From: Haliscomenobacter sp.
GTDB lineage: Bacteria > Bacteroidota > Bacteroidia > Chitinophagales > Saprospiraceae
NCBI GenBank assembly: GCA_016707205.1
Contig: JADJHZ010000024.1
Span: forward strand, 338,501-402,500
DNA length: 64,000 nt
Reading direction: 5' to 3'
The notes under the pieces are model-generated. The model was not told where the DNA came from. It saw only the letters and a program-made list of their open reading frames with translations, and made no database searches. The position numbers and the translations under genes were made by a program. Each line of letters opens with the position of its first letter. The stretch's first letter is position 1. Shown piece after piece: positions 26,436 through 34,437 of this stretch.

Positions 26436-27633
26436 TCAGGTCGTGCTCGCTTATAGCGGCGGGCTCGACACCTCTTTCTGCATCAAGTACCTGACCAAAG
26501 AGAAAGGCCTTGAAGTGCATGCGCTTACTATCGACACCGGGGGCTTCAGCACCGCCGAGGCCGAAGCGCTGGAGCAAAAAGCTTACCAACTCGGCGCAAA
26601 AAGCTTTCGCATGGTCGATGCCGTTAAGGACTACTACCAGCAGTGCGTCCGGTATCTGATCTATGGCAATGTACTCCGGAACAACACCTATCCCCTCTCC
26701 GTCAGCGCGGAGCGGATGATCCAGGCCATGGAGACCGCCAAATACGCCCGCCTCACCGGCGCTTCTGCCGTAGCGCACGGGTCCACCGGCGCCGGAAACG
26801 ACCAGGTGCGGTTCGACCTCGTTTTCGAGATCCTCGGAGAAGCGTTGGAGATCATTACTCCCATTCGCGACCTGCGCCTGAGCCGCCAGGAAGAAATTGA
26901 ATACCTGCAGCAAAACGGGATCGCCTGGAGTTGGGAAAAAGCCAAATACTCGATCAACAAAGGCCTTTGGGGAACCAGCGTTGGCGGCGCAGAAACCCTC
27001 ACGTCCCATAAACCGCTGCCCGAAGATGCCTACCCCTCCCAACTGCAAAAATCGGCTCCGGAAACCGTAGAACTCGAATTCACCAAAGGAGAGCTGACCG
27101 CCGTGAACGGAACCGCCTTCTCCCATCCCGTGGAAGCCATCAAATACCTGCAATCCCTCGCCGCTCCCTTTGCTATTGGCCGCGACATCCACGTGGGGGA
27201 TACGATCATCGGCATCAAAGGACGCGTCGGGTTTGAAGCCGCCGCGCCGATGATCATCCTCAAAGCGCACCACCTGCTCGAAAAACACGTACTGTCGAAA
27301 TGGCAATTGTACTGGAAAGACCAGATGGCCTCCTGGTACGGCATGCTCCTGCACGAAGGGCAATTCCTCGAACCCGTTATGCGCAATATCGAGGCATTTC
27401 TGGAGGACACCCAACAAGCGGTAACGGGAAAGGTATTTGTCCAACTGCTCCCTTACCGGTTCGAACTGCAAGGCATTGAATCTGCATTTGACCTCATGAA
27501 CTCCTCCTTCGGGCAATACGGTGAAATGAACAAAGCCTGGTCGGGCGACGACGTCAAAGGGTTCACCAAAATCCTGGCCAACCAGGGCAAGATCTACCAG
27601 GCCGTTCATCAAAAAGCGGAAAAAGACGTTTAA
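26425..27633 (+). CDS. argG: Argininosuccinate synthase
   Basis: Joins citrulline and aspartate with ATP to form argininosuccinate. 402 residues with the PP-loop AYSGGLDTS (9-17) and GSTGAGNDQVRFD. Length is normal. It overlaps the GNAT gene by 11 bp and is 4 bp from argC. The gene order GNAT-argG-argC-argD-argF' is the one usual in Bacteroidota. Confidence 0.96.
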   Translation: MKNNQVVLAYSGGLDTSFCIKYLTKEKGLEVHALTIDTGGFSTAEAEALEQKAYQLGAKSFRMVDAVKDYYQQCVRYLIYGNVLRNNTYPLSVSAERMIQAMETAKYARLTGASAVAHGSTGAGNDQVRFDLVFEILGEALEIITPIRDLRLSRQEEIEYLQQNGIAWSWEKAKYSINKGLWGTSVGGAETLTSHKPLPEDAYPSQLQKSAPETVELEFTKGELTAVNGTAFSHPVEAIKYLQSLAAPFAIGRDIHVGDTIIGIKGRVGFEAAAPMIILKAHHLLEKHVLSKWQLYWKDQMASWYGMLLHEGQFLEPVMRNIEAFLEDTQQAVTGKVFVQLLPYRFELQGIESAFDLMNSSFGQYGEMNKAWSGDDVKGFTKILANQGKIYQAVHQKAEKDV

Positions 27634-27637
27634 TACC

Positions 27638-28594
27638 ATGATCAAAGCAGGAATTGTTGGCGGAGCAGGATACACCGGAGGCGAATTACTCCGCATTCTT
27701 CTCCGCCACCCCCAAACAGACATCGCTTTCGTCCACAGCAACAGCCAGGCAGGGCTCCCCGTTTGGCAAGTACACGAGGACCTGGAAGGAGAAACCGATT
27801 TACACTTCACCTCCGCAATACACACCGACGCCGACGTGCTGTTCCTTTGCGTCGCTCACGGACAAGCCCGCGCCTTTCTCGCAGACAACCCCGTGCCGGA
27901 TCGCGTGGCCGTCATCGACCTGAGCCAGGATTTCCGCCTCGACTCGAGTTTTGTGTACGGCCTTCCCGAACTCAACCGCGACGCGATCCGTCAAAGCAAA
28001 CGGATTGCCAACTGCGGCTGCTTCGCCACCGCCATTCAGCTTGGCCTGCTTCCGCTGGCGCAAGCCGGATTGCTCCGCGACGAAGTGCACATCCACGCCA
28101 TCACTGGCTCCACCGGCGCCGGCCAGGCACTCTCCCCCACCAGCCACTTTAGCTGGAGAGCCAATAACCTGCAAGTCTACAAACCCTTCGAGCACCAGCA
28201 CCTCAAGGAGATCAACCAGAGCCTGCGCCAGTTGCAGCCCGGTTTCGACCAGGCGCTCAACTTTATCCCGGTCCGGGGCGATTTCACCCGGGGTATCCTG
28301 GCGTCTATGTACACCAAATGCGACTTGCCGGAAGACAAAGCCATTCGCCTGTATGAAGCCTACTACGAGGATGCCCCTTTTACCGTGGTATCCCGGAGAA
28401 ATCCCAACCTCAAACAGGTGATCAATACCAATAAGTGCTTGATTCATGTGGAAAAACACGGAAATAAGCTTTTCATCGTCAGCCTTATCGATAACCTCGT
28501 TAAAGGCGCTTCCGGCCAGGCGGTGCAAAACATGAACCTGATTTTCGGATTGGAAGAAACAGCGGGCCTACAGCTCAAACCCGCCGGATTTTAA
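27638..28594 (+). CDS. argC: N-acetyl-gamma-glutamyl-phosphate reductase
   Basis: NADPH-dependent reduction of N-acylglutamyl phosphate to the semialdehyde. 318 residues with the nucleotide loop GGAGYTGGELLRIL at 8-21 and the catalytic Cys in IANCGCFATA. GSTGAGQALSPTSHFS is also typical. ArgB, its partner enzyme, lies further down the same operon. Confidence 0.95.
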   Translation: MIKAGIVGGAGYTGGELLRILLRHPQTDIAFVHSNSQAGLPVWQVHEDLEGETDLHFTSAIHTDADVLFLCVAHGQARAFLADNPVPDRVAVIDLSQDFRLDSSFVYGLPELNRDAIRQSKRIANCGCFATAIQLGLLPLAQAGLLRDEVHIHAITGSTGAGQALSPTSHFSWRANNLQVYKPFEHQHLKEINQSLRQLQPGFDQALNFIPVRGDFTRGILASMYTKCDLPEDKAIRLYEAYYEDAPFTVVSRRNPNLKQVINTNKCLIHVEKHGNKLFIVSLIDNLVKGASGQAVQNMNLIFGLEETAGLQLKPAGF

Positions 28595-28615
28595 ACCCAT
28601 TAAACCCAACCGCTC

Positions 28616-29767
28616 GTGGAACTATTCGACGTCTATCCCCTATACGACCTGAAACCCGTCCGGGGCCAGGGCGCTTATGTATACGATGAACAAGGCCGGG
28701 AATACCTGGACTTTTACGGCGGCCATGCCGTGATCTCGATCGGGCATGGACACCCGCATTACCTCAACCGGGTGACGGACCAGCTTCAGCAACTGGCTTT
28801 TTATTCCAACTCCATCCACAACGACGTTCAAAAAGAACTGGCCCACTTGCTGGGCGAGTTGTCCGGATGCGGCGATTACCACCTTTTTCTTTGTAATTCC
28901 GGCGCCGAAGCCAATGAGAATGCCCTTAAACTGGCTTCCTTTTTCAACGGAAAACGCAAGGTGATTGCCTTCCGGAAAGCGTTCCACGGCCGGACTTCCG
29001 CAGCGGTACTCGTCACCGACAACCCCGCTATTCAAGCCCCGATCAATAAGGGGTTCCCTGTGGAGTTTTTGCCGCTCAACGATGCCGGCGCCCTCCAGGC
29101 TTCCCTGGCGCAAGGCGACGTAGCAGCGGTCATCGTGGAAGGCATCCAGGGAATAGGCGGCATTTACGTGCCGGATGCAGCCTTTCTCCAGCAAGCTCAA
29201 CGCCTGTGCCGGGAGCATGGCGCGGTACTCATCCTCGACGAAATCCAGTCCGGATATGGCCGGAGCGGCCGCTTTTTTGCTTACCAATACGCCGGTATTG
29301 AACCCGACCTGATCACCGTAGCCAAGGGAATGGGCAATGGATTTCCGATTGCGGGCGTACTCATACATCCCAAATTCCAGGCTAAACACGGCATGTTGGG
29401 AACGACCTTCGGAGGAAATCACCTCGCCTGCGCAGCCGGTCTGGCGGTTTTGGAGGTTATCCAAAAAGAGAATCTCGTGGAGAATGCCCGGCGCATGGGC
29501 GGCATGCTCATGGAAGCACTGAAGCCCATTTCCGAAATCCGGGAGATTCGCGGCCAGGGCCTGATGATCGGCCTGGAATTTGATTATCCAACCGCTGCTT
29601 TGCGCAAACAGCTCCTGTTTGAATACGGCGTATTCACCGGATCGGCTTCCAACCCAAATATCGTGCGGTTGCTTCCGGCGCTGAACATCGGACCCAGCGA
29701 AGCAGACCAATTCCTCGACCGGCTGAACAAAGCCTTGCAACACCAAAACGCCTATCAAACCCTATGA
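28616..29767 (+). CDS. argD: Acetylornithine / succinylornithine aminotransferase
   Basis: PLP enzyme converting N-acylglutamate semialdehyde to N-acylornithine. 383 residues; starts with GTG at 28616. Visible: DFYGGHAVISIGHGHP, CNSGAEANENALK, LILDEIQSGYGRSG, and the PLP lysine in TVAKGMGNGFP. It overlaps argF' by 4 bp (ATGA). Ornithine aminotransferase is less likely given the operon. Confidence 0.93.
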   Translation: MELFDVYPLYDLKPVRGQGAYVYDEQGREYLDFYGGHAVISIGHGHPHYLNRVTDQLQQLAFYSNSIHNDVQKELAHLLGELSGCGDYHLFLCNSGAEANENALKLASFFNGKRKVIAFRKAFHGRTSAAVLVTDNPAIQAPINKGFPVEFLPLNDAGALQASLAQGDVAAVIVEGIQGIGGIYVPDAAFLQQAQRLCREHGAVLILDEIQSGYGRSGRFFAYQYAGIEPDLITVAKGMGNGFPIAGVLIHPKFQAKHGMLGTTFGGNHLACAAGLAVLEVIQKENLVENARRMGGMLMEALKPISEIREIRGQGLMIGLEFDYPTAALRKQLLFEYGVFTGSASNPNIVRLLPALNIGPSEADQFLDRLNKALQHQNAYQTL

Positions 29768-30711
29768 AATCATTTACCTCCTTCTCCGATATCTCGGATC
29801 TATCCTCCCTTATACAGGATGCCCTGGTCTGCAAAAAAGCCCCGCTTTCGTTTTCCGGCCTCGGCAAGAATAAGACCTTGGTCATGTTATTTTTCAACCC
29901 GAGCCTGCGCACCCGGCTAAGCACCGAAAAAGCCGCGCTTAACCTCGGCATGCAGGTCATTAGCATGAACGCCGACCAGGGATGGAACCTCGAGTTCGAA
30001 GACGGCGCTATCATGAATGCGGGTTCTGCCGAACATGTACGCGAAGCCGCCGCCGTCATTAGTCAATACGCCGATATGATCGGCATACGAACGTTTCCCT
30101 CGCTTAAAGACCGGGACAAAGACTACGCCGATCAGGTGCTGAACAGCTTCCTCCGCTATGCGCGGGTCCCCGTGATCAGCCTGGAATCTGCTATCAGGCA
30201 TCCGCTCCAGTCGCTCACGGATGTGCTGACCGTCGAGGAATACAAAAAAACGTCGAGGCCCAAAGTGGTGCTCACCTGGGCGCCCCATCCCAGAGCGCTT
30301 CCCCAGGCGGTGCCAAACTCCTTCGTGGAGTGGATGCGCCATGCCGGGGTCGATTTAATGATTACCCATCCCCCGGGCTACGAGCTTGCGCCGGAGTTTG
30401 CCGCCGGTATTCCCGTGGAATACGACCAGAACAAAGCCCTGGAAGGCGCGGATTTCGTTTACGCCAAAAACTGGTCTTCCTATCGGCAATACGGCCAAAT
30501 CCTGAACCAAGACCCGGACTGGCAGATAACCAGAAAAAAAATGGAACGGACCAACGAAGCCCGGTTTATGCACTGCCTCCCCGTGCGCCGGAACGTGATC
30601 GTCGAAGACGCCGTTTTGGACAGCCCCAACTCGATTGTGATCGACCAAGCCGGAAACCGGACCTACGCCGCCATGGCCGTTATAAAGTCTATCCTAACCC
30701 ACGCCTTGTAA
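29764..30711 (+). CDS. argF': N-acylornithine carbamoyltransferase (acetyl- or succinyl-)
   Basis: Transfers the carbamoyl group to N-acylornithine, the Bacteroidota variant of the ornithine transcarbamylase step. 315 residues: carbamoyl-phosphate motif NPSLRTRLS (45-53) where normal OTCases have STRTR, and HCLPVRRN near 270. In the loop that sets acetyl versus succinyl preference (residues 86-92) the sequence is AGSAEHV, with neither the Glu nor the Pro I recall as diagnostic, so I leave the acyl group open. The product would need deacylation by ArgE. Confidence 0.88.
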   Translation: MKSFTSFSDISDLSSLIQDALVCKKAPLSFSGLGKNKTLVMLFFNPSLRTRLSTEKAALNLGMQVISMNADQGWNLEFEDGAIMNAGSAEHVREAAAVISQYADMIGIRTFPSLKDRDKDYADQVLNSFLRYARVPVISLESAIRHPLQSLTDVLTVEEYKKTSRPKVVLTWAPHPRALPQAVPNSFVEWMRHAGVDLMITHPPGYELAPEFAAGIPVEYDQNKALEGADFVYAKNWSSYRQYGQILNQDPDWQITRKKMERTNEARFMHCLPVRRNVIVEDAVLDSPNSIVIDQAGNRTYAAMAVIKSILTHAL

Positions 30712-30722
30712 TCCGAAGCTCT

Positions 30723-31496
30723 ATGCGCCCAGCCTTGCACATCGTGAAAATCGGCGGCAAAGTAGTCGACGAACCCGCTTTGCTTACGCCCATGCTCCAT
30801 GCGTTCATCTCCGATCCCCGGCTTAAGATCCTGGTCCATGGCGGAGGCAAAGGCGCCACCCAACTTGCGGAAAAACTGGGGGTGCCCACCCAGATGGTCA
30901 ATGGCCGCCGGATTACCGACGAAGCGACCCTCGACATCGCCCTCATGGTCTACGCGGGGTTGTTCAATAAAAAGCTGGTTAGCGCGTTACAGGCAGGAGG
31001 GTGCAACGCGCTGGGACTTAGCGGAGCCGACGGCAACCTGATCCTGGCCCATAAACGTCCCGCAGGAGAGATTGATTACGGCTGGGTAGGGGATATTAGC
31101 CGAATCGACGCTGCCGGCATCAACCGGTGCCTGGAAGCAGGCTTCACCCCGGTGTTCTGCGCCATCACGCACGACGGCCAGGGCAACCTCCTCAATACCA
31201 ATGCCGATACCATAGCTGCCCAGATCGCCCAAGCCATGGCGCCCAATTACGACGTAGAACTCTCTTTTTTCTTCGAAAAAAACGGCGTGCTGATGGACAC
31301 CAACAACGACCAAAGCCTCATCCCCATACTAAACCATTCCGCCTATCAGCGCCTGGCTGCAGAACATATCATTCACACCGGTATGCTCCCCAAACTGGAA
31401 AACGCATTCGCCGCTGCCCAATCGGGCGTCCATCTCGTCCGGGTTTGCGGCCCTGATACGTTTGCTTCGGGAATGGGGACGGAGATTGGTGGTTGA
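30723..31496 (+). CDS. argB: Acetylglutamate kinase
   Basis: Phosphorylates N-acylglutamate. Start at MRPALHIVKIGG (30723), 11 bp after argF'; a longer open frame upstream lies over argF' and is not used. 257 residues with KIGGKVVD, the glycine loop HGGGKGATQLAEKLG, and GLSGADGNL. The stop lies at the edge of a GGTTGAGTGGTT array. Confidence 0.93.
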   Translation: MRPALHIVKIGGKVVDEPALLTPMLHAFISDPRLKILVHGGGKGATQLAEKLGVPTQMVNGRRITDEATLDIALMVYAGLFNKKLVSALQAGGCNALGLSGADGNLILAHKRPAGEIDYGWVGDISRIDAAGINRCLEAGFTPVFCAITHDGQGNLLNTNADTIAAQIAQAMAPNYDVELSFFFEKNGVLMDTNNDQSLIPILNHSAYQRLAAEHIIHTGMLPKLENAFAAAQSGVHLVRVCGPDTFASGMGTEIGG

Positions 31497-31765
31497 GTGG
31501 TTGGTGGTTGAGTGGTTAGGGTGGGTGGTGAAGGCGTTAAGGCGTAAGGGTGGAGGGAAGCTGGACAGGGTGGGGATGTTCAAAGTTCAACGTTCAAAGT
31601 TCGTTGAACGTTAAACGTTGAACGTTATACTGTCAAGGTTCAAAGGTTCAAGGTTCAAGAGTAGTTGGTGATTAAGTGGACTGGTGACCAGGGAAAACTC
31701 GTAACCGTATATCGTACATCCTACATCGTACCTCGTACATCGTACATCGTAAATCGGACCTCGCA
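31490..31765. repeat. Spacer with three repeat families inside the arginine operon
   Basis: The 270-bp spacer between argB and argE holds GGTTGAGTGGTTGG words (31490-31535), GTTCAAAG/GTTGAACGTT words in both orientations (31577-31661), and GTACATCGTAC words (31709-31765) that run to the base before the argE ATG. The last are the reverse sense of the 14-bp array at 25291. Only about 40 bp (31536-31576) is not repeat. The rest of the operon is tightly packed, so these arrays look inserted. Confidence 0.85.
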
Positions 31766-31766
31766 C

Positions 31767-32828
31767 ATGCTGCCTACGGCTATTGACTTATTGAAGCGTC
31801 TGATCGCCACGCCTTCGTTTTCGAAAGAAGAATCCGAAACGGCAGGCATCCTTTTGGGTTTTTTGGAGCGGCATTCCATCCAGGCATTCCGGAAAGGGAA
31901 CAATGTATGGGCGCGTTCCGCCCATTGGGACGAGGCGAAACCGGTTTTGCTGCTCAACTCCCACCACGACACGGTGAAGCCCGTAAGTTCCTGGACCCGC
32001 GACCCATTTGCGCCAACGATCGAGGGCGGCCGCTTGTACGGATTGGGCAGCAATGATGCCGGCGCCTCGCTGGTAAGCCTGATTGCCGTTTTTCTTGAGC
32101 TCCGCCAACGAACCGACCTTGCGGTGAATCTCCTGCTGGCCGCAACCGCTGAAGAAGAAATTTCTGGACCCGGGGGAATCGCCGCGTTGCTCCCCGACCT
32201 TGGCAGAATCGACGCAGCCATCGTGGGAGAACCTACCTCCCTCCGGATGGCTGTCGCCGAACGAGGCCTGATGGTCATCGACGCCGAGGCTATTGGCAAA
32301 GCAGGCCATGCGGCACGAGAGGAAGGCGTCAACGCCATTTATCTGGCGGCCGACGCCATCCAGAAAATCCGGTCCCTGGAACCGGAAAAGGTCTCCCCCC
32401 TTCTGGGTAAGGTTAAAATAACCGTAACCCAGATCGAAGCCGGACGCCAGCACAACATCGTGCCCGACTTGTGCCGCCTGGTGATCGACGTGCGCAGCAA
32501 CGAATGCTATCAAAACGAAGAATTATTCCATTGGCTGCAACAACGCCTCGATCTCCGGCTCAGCGCCCGGTCCTTCCGCCTCAACGCTTCCGGCATTCCA
32601 CTGGATCATCCCCTGGTGCAAAGCGGACTAAACCTGGGCTTGTCCCAATTCGGCTCCCCTACCCTTTCTGATCAGGCCCTGATGCCCTTCCCCTCGCTCA
32701 AGATCGGTTGCGGCGATTCCGCCCGCTCCCACACCGCAGATGAGTATATTGAACTCCAGGAAATAGCAGCTGGCATAAGCACTTACAGGGATTTGATTTT
32801 AGGCCTGAACTGGGATTATGAAAAATAA
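31767..32828 (+). CDS. argE: M20 deacetylase of the arginine operon (N-acylornithine/N-acylcitrulline deacylase)
   Basis: Removes the acyl group from the arginine intermediate. Start at MLPTAIDLL (31767); the open frame before it is repeat. 353 residues with M20 metal sites: SHHDTVKP, GSNDAGAS, catalytic Glu and ligand in ATAEEEISGPG, and the late HTADEYIEL. In a pathway with argF' the substrate would be N-acylcitrulline. By sequence it also resembles LysK/DapE. Confidence 0.85.
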   Translation: MLPTAIDLLKRLIATPSFSKEESETAGILLGFLERHSIQAFRKGNNVWARSAHWDEAKPVLLLNSHHDTVKPVSSWTRDPFAPTIEGGRLYGLGSNDAGASLVSLIAVFLELRQRTDLAVNLLLAATAEEEISGPGGIAALLPDLGRIDAAIVGEPTSLRMAVAERGLMVIDAEAIGKAGHAAREEGVNAIYLAADAIQKIRSLEPEKVSPLLGKVKITVTQIEAGRQHNIVPDLCRLVIDVRSNECYQNEELFHWLQQRLDLRLSARSFRLNASGIPLDHPLVQSGLNLGLSQFGSPTLSDQALMPFPSLKIGCGDSARSHTADEYIELQEIAAGISTYRDLILGLNWDYEK

Positions 32829-32878
32829 GGAACGCATCCTGCTTACGACGAACGCTGCAACTTCTTAAATGTCTGAAT

Positions 32879-33017
32879 CACAGATGACACGGATTGCACG
32901 GATTACACGGAGGAACGTTCCCTTCGCAACTTTTTTCGCAACCCCGCAACTTCGCAACTTCGCAACCCCGCAACCTCGCAACTTCGCAACTTCGTAACTT
33001 CGCAACTTCGAAACTTT
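32879..33017. repeat. CACGGATT words and CGCAACTT array upstream of argH
   Basis: First GACACGGATTGCACGGATTACACGGA (three CACGGATT-type words in 32887-32911), then about ten CGCAACTT/CGCAACCC words from 32933 to 33015, ending 8 bp before the argH ATG. The 8-mer family GTTGCGAA/TTCGCAAC recurs at 43358, 60680, 62100, 63412 and 63850. Confidence 0.85.
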
Positions 33018-33025
33018 AAACACCT

Positions 33026-34360
33026 ATGAAACTTTGGCAAAAAGACTATCAGGTACTCTCATCGATTGAAACGTTCACCGTTGGCAGGGATCGGGAGATG
33101 GACCTGTTGCTGGCGCCGTTCGATATTTTAGGCTCTTTGGCCCATATCCGGATGCTATCGGAAGTTGGGCTTCTAGACGCAGCCGATTTCGCTCAGCTGG
33201 AACCTGCTTTACGGACCCTCTACCGGGAAGCGGAACAGGGGAAGCTACTCATCGAAGAAGGAGTAGAAGATATCCATTCTCAGGTGGAGCTGTTATTAAC
33301 GCGCCAATTGGGAGAAGCCGGGAAAAAGATCCACAGCGGACGCTCCCGCAACGATCAGGTGCTTGTGGATCTGCGGCTGTTTTTCCGTGCAGAGATCCAG
33401 GAAATGGTGCAGTTAATGGAAACGTTATTCAACCGGCTGCAAGGCCTATCCGAAGATCACAAAGACGTCCTGCTTCCCGGATACACCCATTTCCAGGTAG
33501 CGATGCCGTCTTCTTTCGGCCTTTGGTTTGGGGCATACGCCGAATCCCTGGCCGACGACCTCCAATTATTTCACAGCGCCTACCAGATCATCAACCAAAA
33601 TCCGCTCGGCTCCGCTGCCGGCTACGGCTCTTCGTTCCCGCTCAACCGGCGGCGCACGACCGAACTGCTCGGGTTTGGCGATTTGAACTACAATGTGGTC
33701 CACGCGCAAATGGGCAGAGGCAAATCGGAGCTGATCCTGGCTTTTGGCCTGTCTTCGCTGGCCCACACCCTGGGCAAGCTGGCGATGGATGTCGTGTTGT
33801 TCCTCAACCAAAATTTTGGGTTTATATCCTTCCCCGACGAACTGACCACCGGTTCCAGCATCATGCCGCACAAAAAAAATCCGGACGTCTTCGAACTCAT
33901 CCGGGCCCGGTGCAACCACCTGCAAACCTTGCCCGGGCAGGTATCCCAACTGACCGGAAACCTGCCATCGGGATACCATCGGGATTTTCAATTATTAAAA
34001 GAGGTCCTTTTTCCCGCTCTGGAAAGCGCCAAAGCCTGCATCCGAATCGCCGTATTAGCCTTCGGGGAGATCCAGGTCAAACCCGGCCTACTGGAGGATG
34101 CCCGCTATGCGTACCTGTTCAGCGTAGAAGAAGTCAATCGCCTTGTCCTGCAAGGTATTCCTTTCCGGGACGCATACCGGCAAGTAGGCGAGGCCATAGC
34201 CTCCGGCCATTTTCATCCCCGGAAGGAGGTCGCCCATACGCACGAGGGAAGCATCGGCAACCTCTGTACCCTGGAGATCAAACAAAAATGGGAACGCATT
34301 TACGATGCGTTCCCTTTTGAAGAGGTTGGGAAAAGGATCCAACGCCTGGCGTATGGATAA
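33026..34360 (+). CDS. argH: Argininosuccinate lyase
   Basis: Cleaves argininosuccinate to arginine and fumarate, the last step of the pathway. 444 residues with the superfamily signature GSSIMPHKKNPD near 280 and the catalytic His region GYTHFQVAMPS. Last gene of the operon, separated from argE by a repeat array and followed by a terminator. Confidence 0.95.
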   Translation: MKLWQKDYQVLSSIETFTVGRDREMDLLLAPFDILGSLAHIRMLSEVGLLDAADFAQLEPALRTLYREAEQGKLLIEEGVEDIHSQVELLLTRQLGEAGKKIHSGRSRNDQVLVDLRLFFRAEIQEMVQLMETLFNRLQGLSEDHKDVLLPGYTHFQVAMPSSFGLWFGAYAESLADDLQLFHSAYQIINQNPLGSAAGYGSSFPLNRRRTTELLGFGDLNYNVVHAQMGRGKSELILAFGLSSLAHTLGKLAMDVVLFLNQNFGFISFPDELTTGSSIMPHKKNPDVFELIRARCNHLQTLPGQVSQLTGNLPSGYHRDFQLLKEVLFPALESAKACIRIAVLAFGEIQVKPGLLEDARYAYLFSVEEVNRLVLQGIPFRDAYRQVGEAIASGHFHPRKEVAHTHEGSIGNLCTLEIKQKWERIYDAFPFEEVGKRIQRLAYG

Positions 34361-34375
34361 ATCGCGGAAGGCGAA

Positions 34376-34432
34376 TCATCCCAGGTTTTCGCGTTGCAGG
34401 AAGGCTAAACCCGGGATGACTGGTGTTTTTTT
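34376..34432 (+). terminator. Terminator of the arginine operon
   Basis: TCATCCC (34376-34382) pairs with GGGATGA (34413-34419); after one mismatch GGTTT pairs with AAACC, and a T7 run follows at 34426-34432. It lies between the convergent argH and metalloprotease genes. Confidence 0.65.
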
Positions 34433-34437
34433 ACGTA

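Noticed and set aside
26245..27825. 526-codon minus-strand open frame
   Set aside because: Antisense to argG and the ends of its neighbours; compositionally biased and without a domain.
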